From Chryseobacterium polytrichastri (GTDB taxonomy: Bacteria; Bacteroidota; Bacteroidia; Flavobacteriales; Weeksellaceae): a stretch of DNA of 64,000 nucleotides. The position numbers were made by a program, and so were the translations under genes. Of this stretch, positions 18,116 to 26,883 are shown one piece after another. Position 1 is the first letter of the stretch; every line of letters starts with the position of its first letter. The notes beneath the pieces were generated by a model. That model did no database searches. It saw nothing but the letters and a program-made list of their open reading frames with translations, and was not told where the DNA came from. The stretch covers positions 62,001 through 126,000 of the forward strand of contig NZ_FRAV01000005.1 of the NCBI RefSeq assembly GCF_900142445.1, in the 5' to 3' direction.

Positions 18116-19806
18116 ATAGCGGAAATTTTAAAAGTTTTGATGAAAGCGAGATCTTTTATCGTGAATGGAATTATCAACCTCAACAAAAGAGTATCATCAT
18201 CATTCATCGTGGTCATGAACACTCCGAAAGACTGAACGATATCGCACAATCGCAACAATTCTCAAACTACAATATTTTTGCATTCGACCTTCGCGGACAT
18301 GGGCATACGAAGACCCCAACTTCTTCTATTTTTATGGACTATGTACGTGATTTGGATTCTTTTTCAAAATTCATACAATCAAAGTATACTATAAAAATTC
18401 AGGATACATTTGTACTTGCCAACAGTATTGGAGGCGTAGTTGCCTCTGCCTGGGCACATGATTTCGCTCCTAACATTGCAGGAATGGCTCTTTTAGCGCC
18501 TGCTTTTAGAATTAATCTTATCGTTCCTTTGGCGAATGAAATGATCACTTTGGGGACTAAACTAAAGAAAGGATTGATCATTAAAAGTTATGTGAAATCA
18601 ACCATGTTGACGCATGATCCTGAACAACAAAAAGCTTACGATACAGATCCTTTGATCACACGATCTATTGATGCAGAATTACTCATCGATCTGGCTAAAG
18701 CAGGAAAACGTTTGGTAGAAGATGCAGCCGCAATTGATACACCGACTCTTATTTTATCGGCCGAAAAAGATCATGTTGTTTTCAATAAAGATCAGAAAAT
18801 TTTTCATGACCAATTAGATACAGATCTAAAACACTACGAAGTCCTTCCTAACTTTTTTCACGGAATTTTATTTGATACCGGAAAAGAATTGGTCTATGAT
18901 AAAATTAAAGATTTCGCTGAAAAATGTTTTAGTCAAACTCAGAAAAAAGCATCCCTTTCACCCGATAAATTTTCTGTAAAAGAATATCAGGATCTTCAAA
19001 ATAATGTAGGCAATAATCTCAACTTTAAATTTCAAAAATGGTCTTTGAATACCATCGGAAAGATCAGTAAAGGAATGGAGATCGGATTGAAACATGGCTT
19101 TGATTCTGGCGCTTCTTTAGATTATGTGTATCACAATCAGCCTCAAGGGAAATTAGGTTTTGGAAAAATGATGGATAAAAATTATCTCGAGGCTATTGGC
19201 TGGACAGGAATTCGAATCAGAAAGCAACATTTAATTAAACTTTTAGAACAAAAAATTAAAAGCCTTCAGCAGGAAGGAAGAAAAGTAAAAATTCTTGATA
19301 TTGCTGGCGGAACAGGAAATTATCTATTCGATATTAAAGAAAAATATCCTGAAGTTGAAATTGTGGTTAATGAATTTGTAAAGGCTAATATTGAGATCGG
19401 AGAAAAAGTAATTCAGGAAAAGAAATATCAAAATATCAGATTTACTAACTTTGATTGTTTTGATCCTGAAACCTATAAGAAATTAAATTTCGAACCTAAT
19501 ATTACCATCGTTTCGGGAATTCTGGAACTTTTTGGAGATAATGAAATGGCAAGTAAAGCCATTCAGGGAGTCAATTCTATTTCAGAAAAAAATTCATTCA
19601 TTGTATATACTGGACAACCTTGGCATCCGCAATTGAAAATGATTGCTTATGTATTGAACAATCATCAAAATAAAGACTGGATTATGAGGAGGCGTTCTCA
19701 AAAAGAATTGGATAGAATGATGACTTTCAACAATATTCAGAAAGAAAATATGTTGATTGATGATTTTGGAATTTTTACGGTGTCTTCCGGAAAGGTTAAT
19801 TTTTAA
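18112..19806 (+). CDS. alpha/beta hydrolase-methyltransferase fusion, YnbC-like
   Basis: 564 residues, start overlapping the previous stop (ATGA). The N-terminal half (about 1-280) is a serine hydrolase of the monoacylglycerol-lipase type: HRGHEHSERL, a nucleophile elbow ANSIGG, the acid in AEKDHVV and the His in NFFHGILFD. The C-terminal half (about 300-564) is a class I SAM methyltransferase with motif I ILDIAGGTGNY. The two-domain layout and length match E. coli YnbC (about 585). The enzyme could deacylate and methylate a lipid made by the cluster (inference). It is the last gene of the run and ends before a terminator shared with yceI. Confidence 0.87.
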   Translation: MNSGNFKSFDESEIFYREWNYQPQQKSIIIIHRGHEHSERLNDIAQSQQFSNYNIFAFDLRGHGHTKTPTSSIFMDYVRDLDSFSKFIQSKYTIKIQDTFVLANSIGGVVASAWAHDFAPNIAGMALLAPAFRINLIVPLANEMITLGTKLKKGLIIKSYVKSTMLTHDPEQQKAYDTDPLITRSIDAELLIDLAKAGKRLVEDAAAIDTPTLILSAEKDHVVFNKDQKIFHDQLDTDLKHYEVLPNFFHGILFDTGKELVYDKIKDFAEKCFSQTQKKASLSPDKFSVKEYQDLQNNVGNNLNFKFQKWSLNTIGKISKGMEIGLKHGFDSGASLDYVYHNQPQGKLGFGKMMDKNYLEAIGWTGIRIRKQHLIKLLEQKIKSLQQEGRKVKILDIAGGTGNYLFDIKEKYPEVEIVVNEFVKANIEIGEKVIQEKKYQNIRFTNFDCFDPETYKKLNFEPNITIVSGILELFGDNEMASKAIQGVNSISEKNSFIVYTGQPWHPQLKMIAYVLNNHQNKDWIMRRRSQKELDRMMTFNNIQKENMLIDDFGIFTVSSGKVNF

Positions 19807-19807
19807 G

Positions 19808-19862
19808 TTATCAACGCAAAGGCGCAAATTTATAATTATTGATCTATTTTTAAGGCGCAAGG
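19808..19862. repeat. possible short repeat of the ACGCAAAGG type
   Basis: AACGCAAAGGCGCAAA at the left and AAGGCGCAAGG at the right, about 50 bases apart. A looser relative lies at 51653-51700. Recognised by eye only. Confidence 0.3.
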
Positions 19863-19928
19863 ATTTTAATCTTCTATAAAAATTGAATGAGAATAAGTAA
19901 ATCTTTGTTTTAAATATTTACATAAAAT

Positions 19929-19965
19929 AAAAAAGGCTTCTCAATATTCTTGGGAAGCCTTTTCT
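19929..19965. terminator. bidirectional terminator between ynbC-like gene and yceI
   Basis: AAAAGGCTTC (19931-19940) pairs with GAAGCCTTTT (19954-19963), extended inward by TCAA/TTGG pairs, with A-run and T-run flanks. The two genes converge on it. Confidence 0.85.
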
Positions 19966-19986
19966 TAAATCAAATTTATATAAAAA

Positions 19987-20562
19987 TTATTGTTTCACTA
20001 ACTCAAAATATAAGTTTACGTCAACATCTTTAGCTACACCAGCACCTGTTGGATCATATTTAATATTATAATCTAAACGGTTAACTGTAAATTTTGTCTG
20101 GAAACCCATTACTTCTTTTCCTTGTTGATTTTTTGTGATTCCACCGTATGTTACAGGAACAGAAATTTCTTTAGTAACATCTTTTATCGTTAATTTCCCT
20201 TTCAATGTGTAAGTATTATTTTTATCCTTCACAAGAGGGCCACTTTCAAAAGTCATCTTTGGAAAATTTTCTGCATCAAAGAAATCTGCACTTTGTAAAT
20301 GCTTATCTCTCATTTCAACCCCTGTATTCACAGAACCTGTGCTCACAAAGAAACTAAATACCGCATTATCTAATCCTGCTTCTTTACCGGGAGTCATTAC
20401 TTTTCCTTCAAACTTATCAAATCTACCTTGTACAAAGCTGATCCCCATATGTTTGATATTAAAATTTACTGATGAATGCATAGGATCTACAGCCCAACTC
20501 GTCTGTGCAAAACCTACAACGCTTACCAAAGCCAACACAAAAGTTAAAAATACTTTTTTCAT
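19987..20562 (-). CDS. YceI family periplasmic protein
   Basis: 191 residues with a signal peptide (1-19, ending GFAQ). The mature part begins WAVDPMHSSVNFNIKHMGIS, the typical YceI opening, and has the lipocalin-like barrel passages GRFDKFEGKV, FFDAENFPKMTFES and LTIKDVTKEISVPVTYGG. YceI proteins bind polyisoprenoid-type lipids and are often induced by stress or base; the exact ligand is unknown. It is transcribed alone, converging with the ynb-like cluster. A TATCTTTG box lies upstream. Length fits the family. Confidence 0.93.
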   Translation of the reverse strand: MKKVFLTFVLALVSVVGFAQTSWAVDPMHSSVNFNIKHMGISFVQGRFDKFEGKVMTPGKEAGLDNAVFSFFVSTGSVNTGVEMRDKHLQSADFFDAENFPKMTFESGPLVKDKNNTYTLKGKLTIKDVTKEISVPVTYGGITKNQQGKEVMGFQTKFTVNRLDYNIKYDPTGAGVAKDVDVNLYFELVKQ

Positions 20563-20585
20563 AGTGAAATATTTATATTATCCGA

Positions 20586-20593
20586 CAAAGATA
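20586..20593 (-). promoter_or_regulatory. -7 box of the yceI promoter
   Basis: TATCTTTG on the minus strand, a match to TAnnTTTG, 24 bases upstream of the yceI ATG. No well-spaced TTG. Confidence 0.5.
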
Positions 20594-20625
20594 GAGGAAC
20601 AAACAGATCGTGACGTTGATCTATG

Positions 20626-21036
20626 TTAGTTTCTACTTTTGGATAAAATTATCTTTGAATAGAGCAAATCAAAAAGAAATAGAATAAAAAGAACGATCAG
20701 TGAATTGATATAAAGAAATAAAGCTAGGAATTCTGCATCTCCTTTATTAAAAAAATATTGTAGCGGATTCGTTCCTGAAATCATTAATGTAATTATATAA
20801 ATAATTTCAAATAAAACAGCCATTTTTAAAACTGAATCATAATTCTTTCTGAAGATTAATATGGTAATAAAACTAATGACTGTTACAATAAGACATTCCA
20901 CCAAAACTCCGATTGGAACCATTGCTACTCCATCTGATCTCTCTTTTAAAAAATACAATATCCATTCACTGAATTGAGCATTAAGAAGGCTCATGACAAC
21001 AAAAATCAACAAACTTTTGAGTACACTATTTTTCAT
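20626..21036 (-). CDS. small multi-pass membrane protein, unknown function
   Basis: 136 residues with four predicted membrane helices (about 5-22, 42-62, 70-88, 103-128) and a basic C-terminus (SKIILSKSRN). I do not recognise a family. The only polar feature is the loop LKERSDGVAMVPI between the first two helices. It lies between yceI and the divergent radA, and its start is about 60 bases from radA's. Coding is supported by clean spacing and hydrophobicity pattern; function is unknown. Confidence 0.65.
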   Translation of the reverse strand: MKNSVLKSLLIFVVMSLLNAQFSEWILYFLKERSDGVAMVPIGVLVECLIVTVISFITILIFRKNYDSVLKMAVLFEIIYIITLMISGTNPLQYFFNKGDAEFLALFLYINSLIVLFILFLFDLLYSKIILSKSRN

Positions 21037-21097
21037 GTTTGAAAATTAACCAAAATTTCGGAAGAAAAATTCAAAAAAAAATCAAGAACTTCGCGGT

Positions 21098-22447
21098 ATG
21101 GCAAAATTAAAAACAGCATATTTCTGTCAAAGCTGCGGATCACAGTATTCTCAATGGATGGGGCAATGTAAAAACTGTGGAGAATGGAATACTTTGGTGG
21201 AAGAGGTCGTAGAAAAAACCTCATCTAAAACACCTCCTTTTTCAAAATCAAAGCAACACGTTATCAATATTGTTGAAGTAGAAGCAATAGAAGAACCGCG
21301 TATAAAAACTCCTTCCGAAGAATTGAATCGTGTGTTGGGAGGCGGAATTGTTTTAGGTTCAGTTACCTTAATCGGTGGTGAGCCCGGTATTGGAAAATCT
21401 ACCTTGCTTTTACAGCTTGCTCTGAAAATGAAGAAAAAAGTTTTCTATGTTTCGGGGGAAGAAAGTGCATCTCAGATTAAAATGAGAGCCGACAGATTAA
21501 CGGATGTTCAAAATCCGAAATGTTTTCTTTATACAGAAACTTCACTGGAGAAAATCCTTCATGAAGCTAAAAAGCTGGAACCCGATTTTGTTATTATTGA
21601 CTCTATTCAGACGCTGCAATCTCAATTAATTGAAAGTTCACCCGGAACGGTTTCTCAGATCAGAGAATGTTCTAACGAGATCATTAAATATGCTAAAGAA
21701 AATAATGTTCCTGTTTTCTTGGTTGGGCACATCACAAAAGATGGGCAAATTGCAGGTCCAAAAGTTCTGGAACACATGGTAGATGTTGTATTGAATTTTG
21801 ATGGCGATAGAAATCATCTTTTCAGATTATTAAGAGCCAACAAAAACCGTTTTGGATCTACGGCTGAAATCGGGATCTATGAAATGGTTTCTCAAGGGTT
21901 AAAGGAAATTAAAAATCCATCCGAAATTTTAATTACTAAAAAATTCGAAGAACTTTCCGGAAATTCTGTTGCCGTAACTTTAGAAGGAAACCGCCCGATG
22001 TTGTTGGAAATTCAGGCGTTGGTAAGTACTGCCGTGTATGGAACTCCACAAAGAAGCTGTACAGGTTTTGACGCTAAAAGACTGAATATGTTGTTAGCAG
22101 TTCTCGAAAAACGTGCAGGTTTTCAGTTGGGTTCAAAAGACGTTTTCTTAAACATTACCGGAGGAATAAAAACCGACGATCCTGCTTTGGATTTAGCGGT
22201 GATTGCATCTATCCTTTCTTCCAATGAAGATATTGCCATCTCAGAACATTTTTGTTTTGCGGGAGAAATTGGTTTAAGTGGCGAGATACGTCCGGTTGCG
22301 CAAGTTGAACAGAGAATTACTGAAGCTGAAAAGTTAGGTTATGAAACTATTTTTGTTTCTAATCTAAATAAAATTGCCAAAAGGAAACACGGAATAAAAA
22401 TTGAAGAAGTAAGTAAAATTGAAGATTTTCATGAAAGACTTTTCTAA
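21098..22447 (+). CDS. radA: DNA repair protein RadA
   Basis: 449 residues, family length. The N-terminal zinc finger has Cys10, Cys13, Cys24 and Cys27. The RecA-like ATPase core has Walker A GGEPGIGKST (93-102), Walker B-like FVIIDSIQTL, and the RadA-specific KNRFG motif (about 250). A Lon-like C-terminal domain follows (NITGGIKTDDPALDLAV, GEIGLSGEIRPV). RadA drives branch migration in recombination repair. Single gene on the plus strand, no anomalies. Confidence 0.97.
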   Translation: MAKLKTAYFCQSCGSQYSQWMGQCKNCGEWNTLVEEVVEKTSSKTPPFSKSKQHVINIVEVEAIEEPRIKTPSEELNRVLGGGIVLGSVTLIGGEPGIGKSTLLLQLALKMKKKVFYVSGEESASQIKMRADRLTDVQNPKCFLYTETSLEKILHEAKKLEPDFVIIDSIQTLQSQLIESSPGTVSQIRECSNEIIKYAKENNVPVFLVGHITKDGQIAGPKVLEHMVDVVLNFDGDRNHLFRLLRANKNRFGSTAEIGIYEMVSQGLKEIKNPSEILITKKFEELSGNSVAVTLEGNRPMLLEIQALVSTAVYGTPQRSCTGFDAKRLNMLLAVLEKRAGFQLGSKDVFLNITGGIKTDDPALDLAVIASILSSNEDIAISEHFCFAGEIGLSGEIRPVAQVEQRITEAEKLGYETIFVSNLNKIAKRKHGIKIEEVSKIEDFHERLF

Positions 22448-22522
22448 TAATTAAAAAAGTCACCTTGTGTTGAAATATTATGTTTATATTTATATATCCA
22501 TAATCTTAAAACATACCTACAC

Positions 22523-24070
22523 ATGAAAACAAATTTTATTATTCTACTTGTTTGCTGTGCGAATTTGTTGTCTGCACAGATCAGTGTTTTTCAAAATCCT
22601 ATTCAGGAAGGAAGCTTAGCTGAAAATCAAAAGATTACTAAAGAGCTCGCTTCAAGTTATATTTCAACAAAATATTATAAACAGAATGACTTTAATTTAA
22701 AGTCTGATCTCAAAATTAACTTACCCAATAATAAACAGATCACCGCAAAATTTGATCGGGTTTTAAATTACAGTAACAAAAGCCAATCTTATGTTTATAG
22801 CATTGAGAATGAACCTCAATCTGATTTGGTATTTTCAACATATGATCATATTGTAACCGGAATGTATGCTCCCGCTAGTGGAGAAAAGGTGATGTTTCAT
22901 CAAACAAACGGAGATATTTTCGCATTGTCAACGGTAAGCGATCAGAAAATTCTTGATCAGGATTCTAAAGATGACTCTATTTTAGATTCTACCCTTCCCG
23001 GATTTGGAAAAGTTAATTCGAATGTTTGTCTGGATACAACCCCGGTTTGCGCCTCTTCCCGTGTTGATGTGATGGTGGTGTATACTTCTGCTGCAAGAAC
23101 AGCCTGGGGTGGTGTTGCACAAAGTAATTCTTTTATAGCAACCGCCATTACTAATTTTAATACCTCTTTAACCAATTCGGGGATTTCAAATGTGACGATT
23201 AACTTGGTCTATTCAGGAGAAATCGCTTATACAGAACCTGGAAATATCAGCACAGATCTTTCGAGATTAAGAACTAATAATGATGGTTATATGGATAATG
23301 TTCATACCCTAAGAACTACGTACGGAGCAGATTTGGTAGCTTTGGTTACCGGAACACCAACCAATACTTGTGGTTTGGGATATGTGAATACCAGCCCAAC
23401 CAATTACAGCGGTGCCAACGGATTTTGTGTGAGTCTTTATAATTGTGCAGTATCCAACTATTCTTTGGCGCATGAATTAGGACACAATATGGGATTACAA
23501 CATGATTGGTATGTGAATACAAGTACTTCCCCATGCAGCCATCATCATGGATATGTAAACAGAACAGCCATTAATAACGGAGCTTCAAGTACTTCTTCTC
23601 AACGATGGAGAACTATTATGGCTTATAATGACGAATGTTCGGCTGCCGGATTTAACTGCACGAGAATCAACCGTTGGGCAAACCCTGGTGTAAATTATAA
23701 TTCAGAACCTACAGGAATTGCTATAGGAAACACTAATCCATCTAACGAAGCGTTTGGATTCTCCCGTTTTGCGTGTGTGGTTTCTAATTTTATGCCGGCA
23801 GTTTCAGCAGATGTATTATCTACCTCAGAAATTCTTCCTAATACAAAAGAATTTACTTTATATCCTAATCCCGCCAAAGATATGATTACTATTTCGTTAA
23901 GTGACAGTGAAAGATATTCATTTAAAATATTTAACACGACAGGACAGCTTATTGAAACAACCACCGAAAGAACTATTCATTTAAAAGGATACACTTCAGG
24001 AGTCTATTTTCTCAATATTTACGATGGTAAAGGTTCATTCATTGGAAGTAAAAAATTTATCGTTCAATAA
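22523..24070 (+). CDS. secreted zinc metalloprotease with T9SS type A sorting domain
   Basis: 515 residues. The signal peptide (1-18, ending LSAQ) is followed by a propeptide-like region (about 25-175), a reprolysin-like catalytic domain, and a C-terminal sorting tail. The zinc site is HELGHNMGLQHD (317-328), the extended HExxHxxGxxHD motif, followed by the Met-turn-like IMAYND. The tail (about 435-515) has FTLYPNPAKDMITI and ends KKFIVQ, the type A signal for T9SS export. It probably digests extracellular protein. Flanked downstream by a terminator. Confidence 0.93.
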   Translation: MKTNFIILLVCCANLLSAQISVFQNPIQEGSLAENQKITKELASSYISTKYYKQNDFNLKSDLKINLPNNKQITAKFDRVLNYSNKSQSYVYSIENEPQSDLVFSTYDHIVTGMYAPASGEKVMFHQTNGDIFALSTVSDQKILDQDSKDDSILDSTLPGFGKVNSNVCLDTTPVCASSRVDVMVVYTSAARTAWGGVAQSNSFIATAITNFNTSLTNSGISNVTINLVYSGEIAYTEPGNISTDLSRLRTNNDGYMDNVHTLRTTYGADLVALVTGTPTNTCGLGYVNTSPTNYSGANGFCVSLYNCAVSNYSLAHELGHNMGLQHDWYVNTSTSPCSHHHGYVNRTAINNGASSTSSQRWRTIMAYNDECSAAGFNCTRINRWANPGVNYNSEPTGIAIGNTNPSNEAFGFSRFACVVSNFMPAVSADVLSTSEILPNTKEFTLYPNPAKDMITISLSDSERYSFKIFNTTGQLIETTTERTIHLKGYTSGVYFLNIYDGKGSFIGSKKFIVQ

Positions 24071-24089
24071 TTGTTCACTTTTATAATGA

Positions 24090-24134
24090 ATAAAAATCCT
24101 CTGAATATTTTAATTTTATTCAGAGGATTTTTCA
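24090..24134. terminator. terminator after the metalloprotease gene
   Basis: A perfect 15-base stem, AAAAATCCTCTGAAT (24092-24106) with ATTCAGAGGATTTTT (24118-24132), loop of 11 bases, ending in T-run. Confidence 0.9.
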
Positions 24135-24156
24135 TTATTAACCCTTACCTTGTCGT

Positions 24157-24756
24157 ATGAATTATCTGGCACATTCTTTTCTTACTTTTTCGGACGGGCA
24201 AATTGTTGGGCAATTTCTCGAAGATTTTATCCGAAACAGAGACCGTTTTTCTTTTCCTAAAGAAATTCAGGATGGAATTACTTTACACAGAGCGATTGAT
24301 ACTTTTACTGATGCTCATCCTGCGTTGCATGAGGCCAAGAAGGTTTTTAGTCCCTTGGTAAGATTATATTCCGGAGCATTTGTGGATGTTGCTATGGATT
24401 ACTTTGTAGCGAATGATTTAAGTTTACATTCTCTTCATGAATGGAAAGAGCATTCTCTAAGAGTATACCGGGTTCTTAATGAAAATCAAAAATGGCTTCC
24501 CGAAAATTTCAAAAGAATGCTCATCAAGATGGAACATGATGATTGGCTTTATAATTACCGTGAAGATTGGGGTATAAAATTCAGTATTCAGAATGTTCTC
24601 AACAAAGCGAAGTACTTGGATAAAGACCTTCCTGTGTTTGACGTATTTCTTCAAAATAAAGATATTCTTCAGGAATGCTACAATAACTTCTTTCCTGATT
24701 TGTTGGCTCATGCAAAAGGGGTTAATGCTTTACTGGAAATAGAAAATCCATTTTAA
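24157..24756 (+). CDS. acyl carrier protein phosphodiesterase-like protein (AcpH, DUF479)
   Basis: 199 residues. MNYLAHSFLTFSDGQIVGQF and GITLHRAIDTFTDAHP, with the HRxIDxFTDxHP block, are typical of the AcpH/DUF479 family, which hydrolyses the 4'-phosphopantetheine group from holo-ACP in E. coli. Conserved Asp and His residues in that block are the likely metal ligands of an HD-like fold. It lies between two terminators and is a single-gene unit. The assignment is by family pattern; the activity in Bacteroidota is inferred. Confidence 0.88.
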   Translation: MNYLAHSFLTFSDGQIVGQFLEDFIRNRDRFSFPKEIQDGITLHRAIDTFTDAHPALHEAKKVFSPLVRLYSGAFVDVAMDYFVANDLSLHSLHEWKEHSLRVYRVLNENQKWLPENFKRMLIKMEHDDWLYNYREDWGIKFSIQNVLNKAKYLDKDLPVFDVFLQNKDILQECYNNFFPDLLAHAKGVNALLEIENPF

Positions 24757-24761
24757 TGATA

Positions 24762-24795
24762 AAAAAAACACTTACTCGTTAGTAAGTGTTTTTTA
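24762..24795. terminator. terminator after the AcpH-like gene
   Basis: AAAAACACTTACT (24764-24776) pairs with AGTAAGTGTTTTT (24781-24793), four-base loop, T-run after. Bidirectional in form. Confidence 0.9.
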
Positions 24796-24855
24796 ATGTT
24801 TGGGAACATTTATATGTTGTTTTGTGTTTGTAGAATAATTTATGCCTGAAAAAAA

Positions 24856-26385
24856 TTAATCACCAATTCTGTATACCAATACCTGAGTAGAAACTGCAGC
24901 TAAACTCATTCCGAGACCACTACAGTTACCTGACTGGCCCCTTCCTAAAGCAATCTGCCAGGTTGCATTGGCTGGAACTGTAGTAGCATACGTTATTGTC
25001 CCTCCATGATTTGATAGATTACCTTCACCATGAGCTGCTGTGCTATGTACTCTTTGTGTACTCCCATTCAAAGGGAAATCTACAAAATAAGAGCTTATAT
25101 TACATCCTGTTGCACCATGAGTAGCTTCATAAACAAATGTCATCTGATATGTTCCTGCAGGAAAAGTAATAGTATTAGTAGTTGTATTATATGTCATCCC
25201 AGGAATTGTATTTTTTACTACCGCCATTGGTACTACTGAGGATCCACCTGCTGCAACTCCATTTAAAAAATCAGCTTGTGCTGTTGCTAACCTAAAAATA
25301 GCAGGATTGGGAATAGATAAAGCACTTAATGTACCAATTGTTTTTACAACTCCGGTAGCATCCAGTACCATTAACTTATCTGTAGTCGTAACTCCTGCTC
25401 CAGTACCCTCCAAACGTAAAGGGTTAGCCGCCGCAGTTACATGAAGTGCATTGGTTGGTGCACTATTACCAACTCCCACATTTCCTTGTACAATTGCACC
25501 ATTAGTAGGGGCAGCAATACCTATATAACTATTTCCAACTGCAGCATTACCGTTGACTGTCAGATTACTTGCAGGACTCACCGTAGCATTAATCCCTAAC
25601 TTACCTGAACGTGTAAGTGTTAACATTTGTAAAACTGAGGTACTTGCATTATCACTCACCGCCTGAAAATTCAAAATAGGTTCTGTAGCATTTAAACTAT
25701 AGTTCATTTTAAATAATTTTGACCCAGCAGCAGCACTTGTATTTTCCAGATAAAAACCTGGACCGCTAAAACCTGCTGCGCTACCTGTTCCGGTAACTGC
25801 CAATCCTGAAATAAAACTGTTAGCTATTCCGGTTGTTGAGCCAGTTTCTGTAATATGAATCTGTTGTTTTGGAGCTATAGTACCTACCCCAATTCTTTTA
25901 TTGGTAGCATCCACAGAAAATGTTGTAGCATCTACAGAAAATGCATTGACTGCACTTGCTGTAAAAGCTAATGTATTAGCTCCCTGCGTTACAATTCTAT
26001 TTCCTTGTAAAGTACCATCACCATTATAAATATTAAGGTTAGTAAATACAGTCCCACTAGGGTTTTCTAGTTTTACCCATGCAAGACCATTATAATAATA
26101 ATATCCTACAGCGTCTATATTCACAGCATTACCTGTTTGTGTTCCTGTCACTGCATTATTTACATAAATCATGGTAGAAGTAGGTATCGCCGTCATACTT
26201 TGTGCTCTTTGTCGGTCTACCCTTGGAAGCAATAGACCATCTATATTTGCGCTAGTTCCGGTAGCATTTTTAGCGGCTATGTCTAAGGAAGAATTCGGCG
26301 TATTTGTGTTTATCCCTACTTGCGCGTAAGAAGCGCTACTAAAAGCAAACAGTGCTATTATGGGGTAAAAATTTTTCATTCTCAT
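24856..26385 (-). CDS. large secreted/surface protein of the 'VGINTNTP' type
   Basis: 509 residues. The signal peptide (about 1-21, ending SYAQ) is followed by VGINTNTPNSSLDI, a start common to flavobacterial secreted proteins. The middle is low-complexity, Ala/Thr/Asn-rich, with repeats such as RIGVGTIAPKQQIHI, KLGINATVSPASNLTV and GNVGVGNSAPTNALHV, a pattern that looks like tail-fibre or cell-surface stalk repeats. The C-terminal ~150 residues match those of the next gene (26884-27699) closely, e.g. SSYFVDFPLN, HSTAAHGEGNLSNHGG, WQIALGRGQSGNC, and end in YRIGD. No T9SS tail is seen. The second Met (26379) is an equally good start. Function unknown; the C-terminal module could be a jelly-roll head. 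Confidence 0.75.
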   Translation of the reverse strand: MRMKNFYPIIALFAFSSASYAQVGINTNTPNSSLDIAAKNATGTSANIDGLLLPRVDRQRAQSMTAIPTSTMIYVNNAVTGTQTGNAVNIDAVGYYYYNGLAWVKLENPSGTVFTNLNIYNGDGTLQGNRIVTQGANTLAFTASAVNAFSVDATTFSVDATNKRIGVGTIAPKQQIHITETGSTTGIANSFISGLAVTGTGSAAGFSGPGFYLENTSAAAGSKLFKMNYSLNATEPILNFQAVSDNASTSVLQMLTLTRSGKLGINATVSPASNLTVNGNAAVGNSYIGIAAPTNGAIVQGNVGVGNSAPTNALHVTAAANPLRLEGTGAGVTTTDKLMVLDATGVVKTIGTLSALSIPNPAIFRLATAQADFLNGVAAGGSSVVPMAVVKNTIPGMTYNTTTNTITFPAGTYQMTFVYEATHGATGCNISSYFVDFPLNGSTQRVHSTAAHGEGNLSNHGGTITYATTVPANATWQIALGRGQSGNCSGLGMSLAAVSTQVLVYRIGD

Positions 26386-26806
26386 GGTTAGTTTATTTAA
26401 GGTTATTTTTTCCTGATTAATAAAGTATATAATCTATATTACATACAATCAGTGATTTCATGGTTTAGGAAAAACGAGTTTAATTTTTATATTAAATGTT
26501 AATTTTTTTATAAAATAAGCCGCTTTATGTTAAAACAAATATAATATTTTTTATTCACAATGCAAAGATTATTAATAAATATTAACCATTATTCAATAAG
26601 TCATTACAAATCACTTATTTGAGATTTAATCATATTTACCAATGCCTATCTGATAAGAAAAGAATGATAATATTGAACGCTTTACATTCATTCAATTTTT
26701 AATAGAAACCATTAAAATAACTATTACATCATTTTTGTATGCTTTCTATAGAAATATTACTCGTAAATATATTTCACGGTTCAATAGAATTTGAACCTCT
26801 GCCTAT
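26386..26806. other. non-coding gap between two related secreted-protein genes
   Basis: AT-rich. Contains a short hairpin GGTTCAA (26778-26784)/TTGAACC (26791-26797). I see no gene and no clear promoter box, though one for the 24856-26385 gene must lie here. Confidence 0.4.
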
Positions 26807-26843
26807 AAAAAATGGCTGCCCGATAAGGACAGCCATTTTAAAA
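26805..26843 (-). terminator. terminator after the shorter secreted-protein gene
   Basis: AAAATGGCTG (26809-26818) pairs with CAGCCATTTT (26830-26839). On the minus strand the stem is followed by a T-run. It lies 41 bases past the stop codon of the next minus-strand gene. Confidence 0.8.
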
Positions 26844-26883
26844 GTTTAATGCTAAGTTTAAATAACTTTATGTAGAAAGAGTA

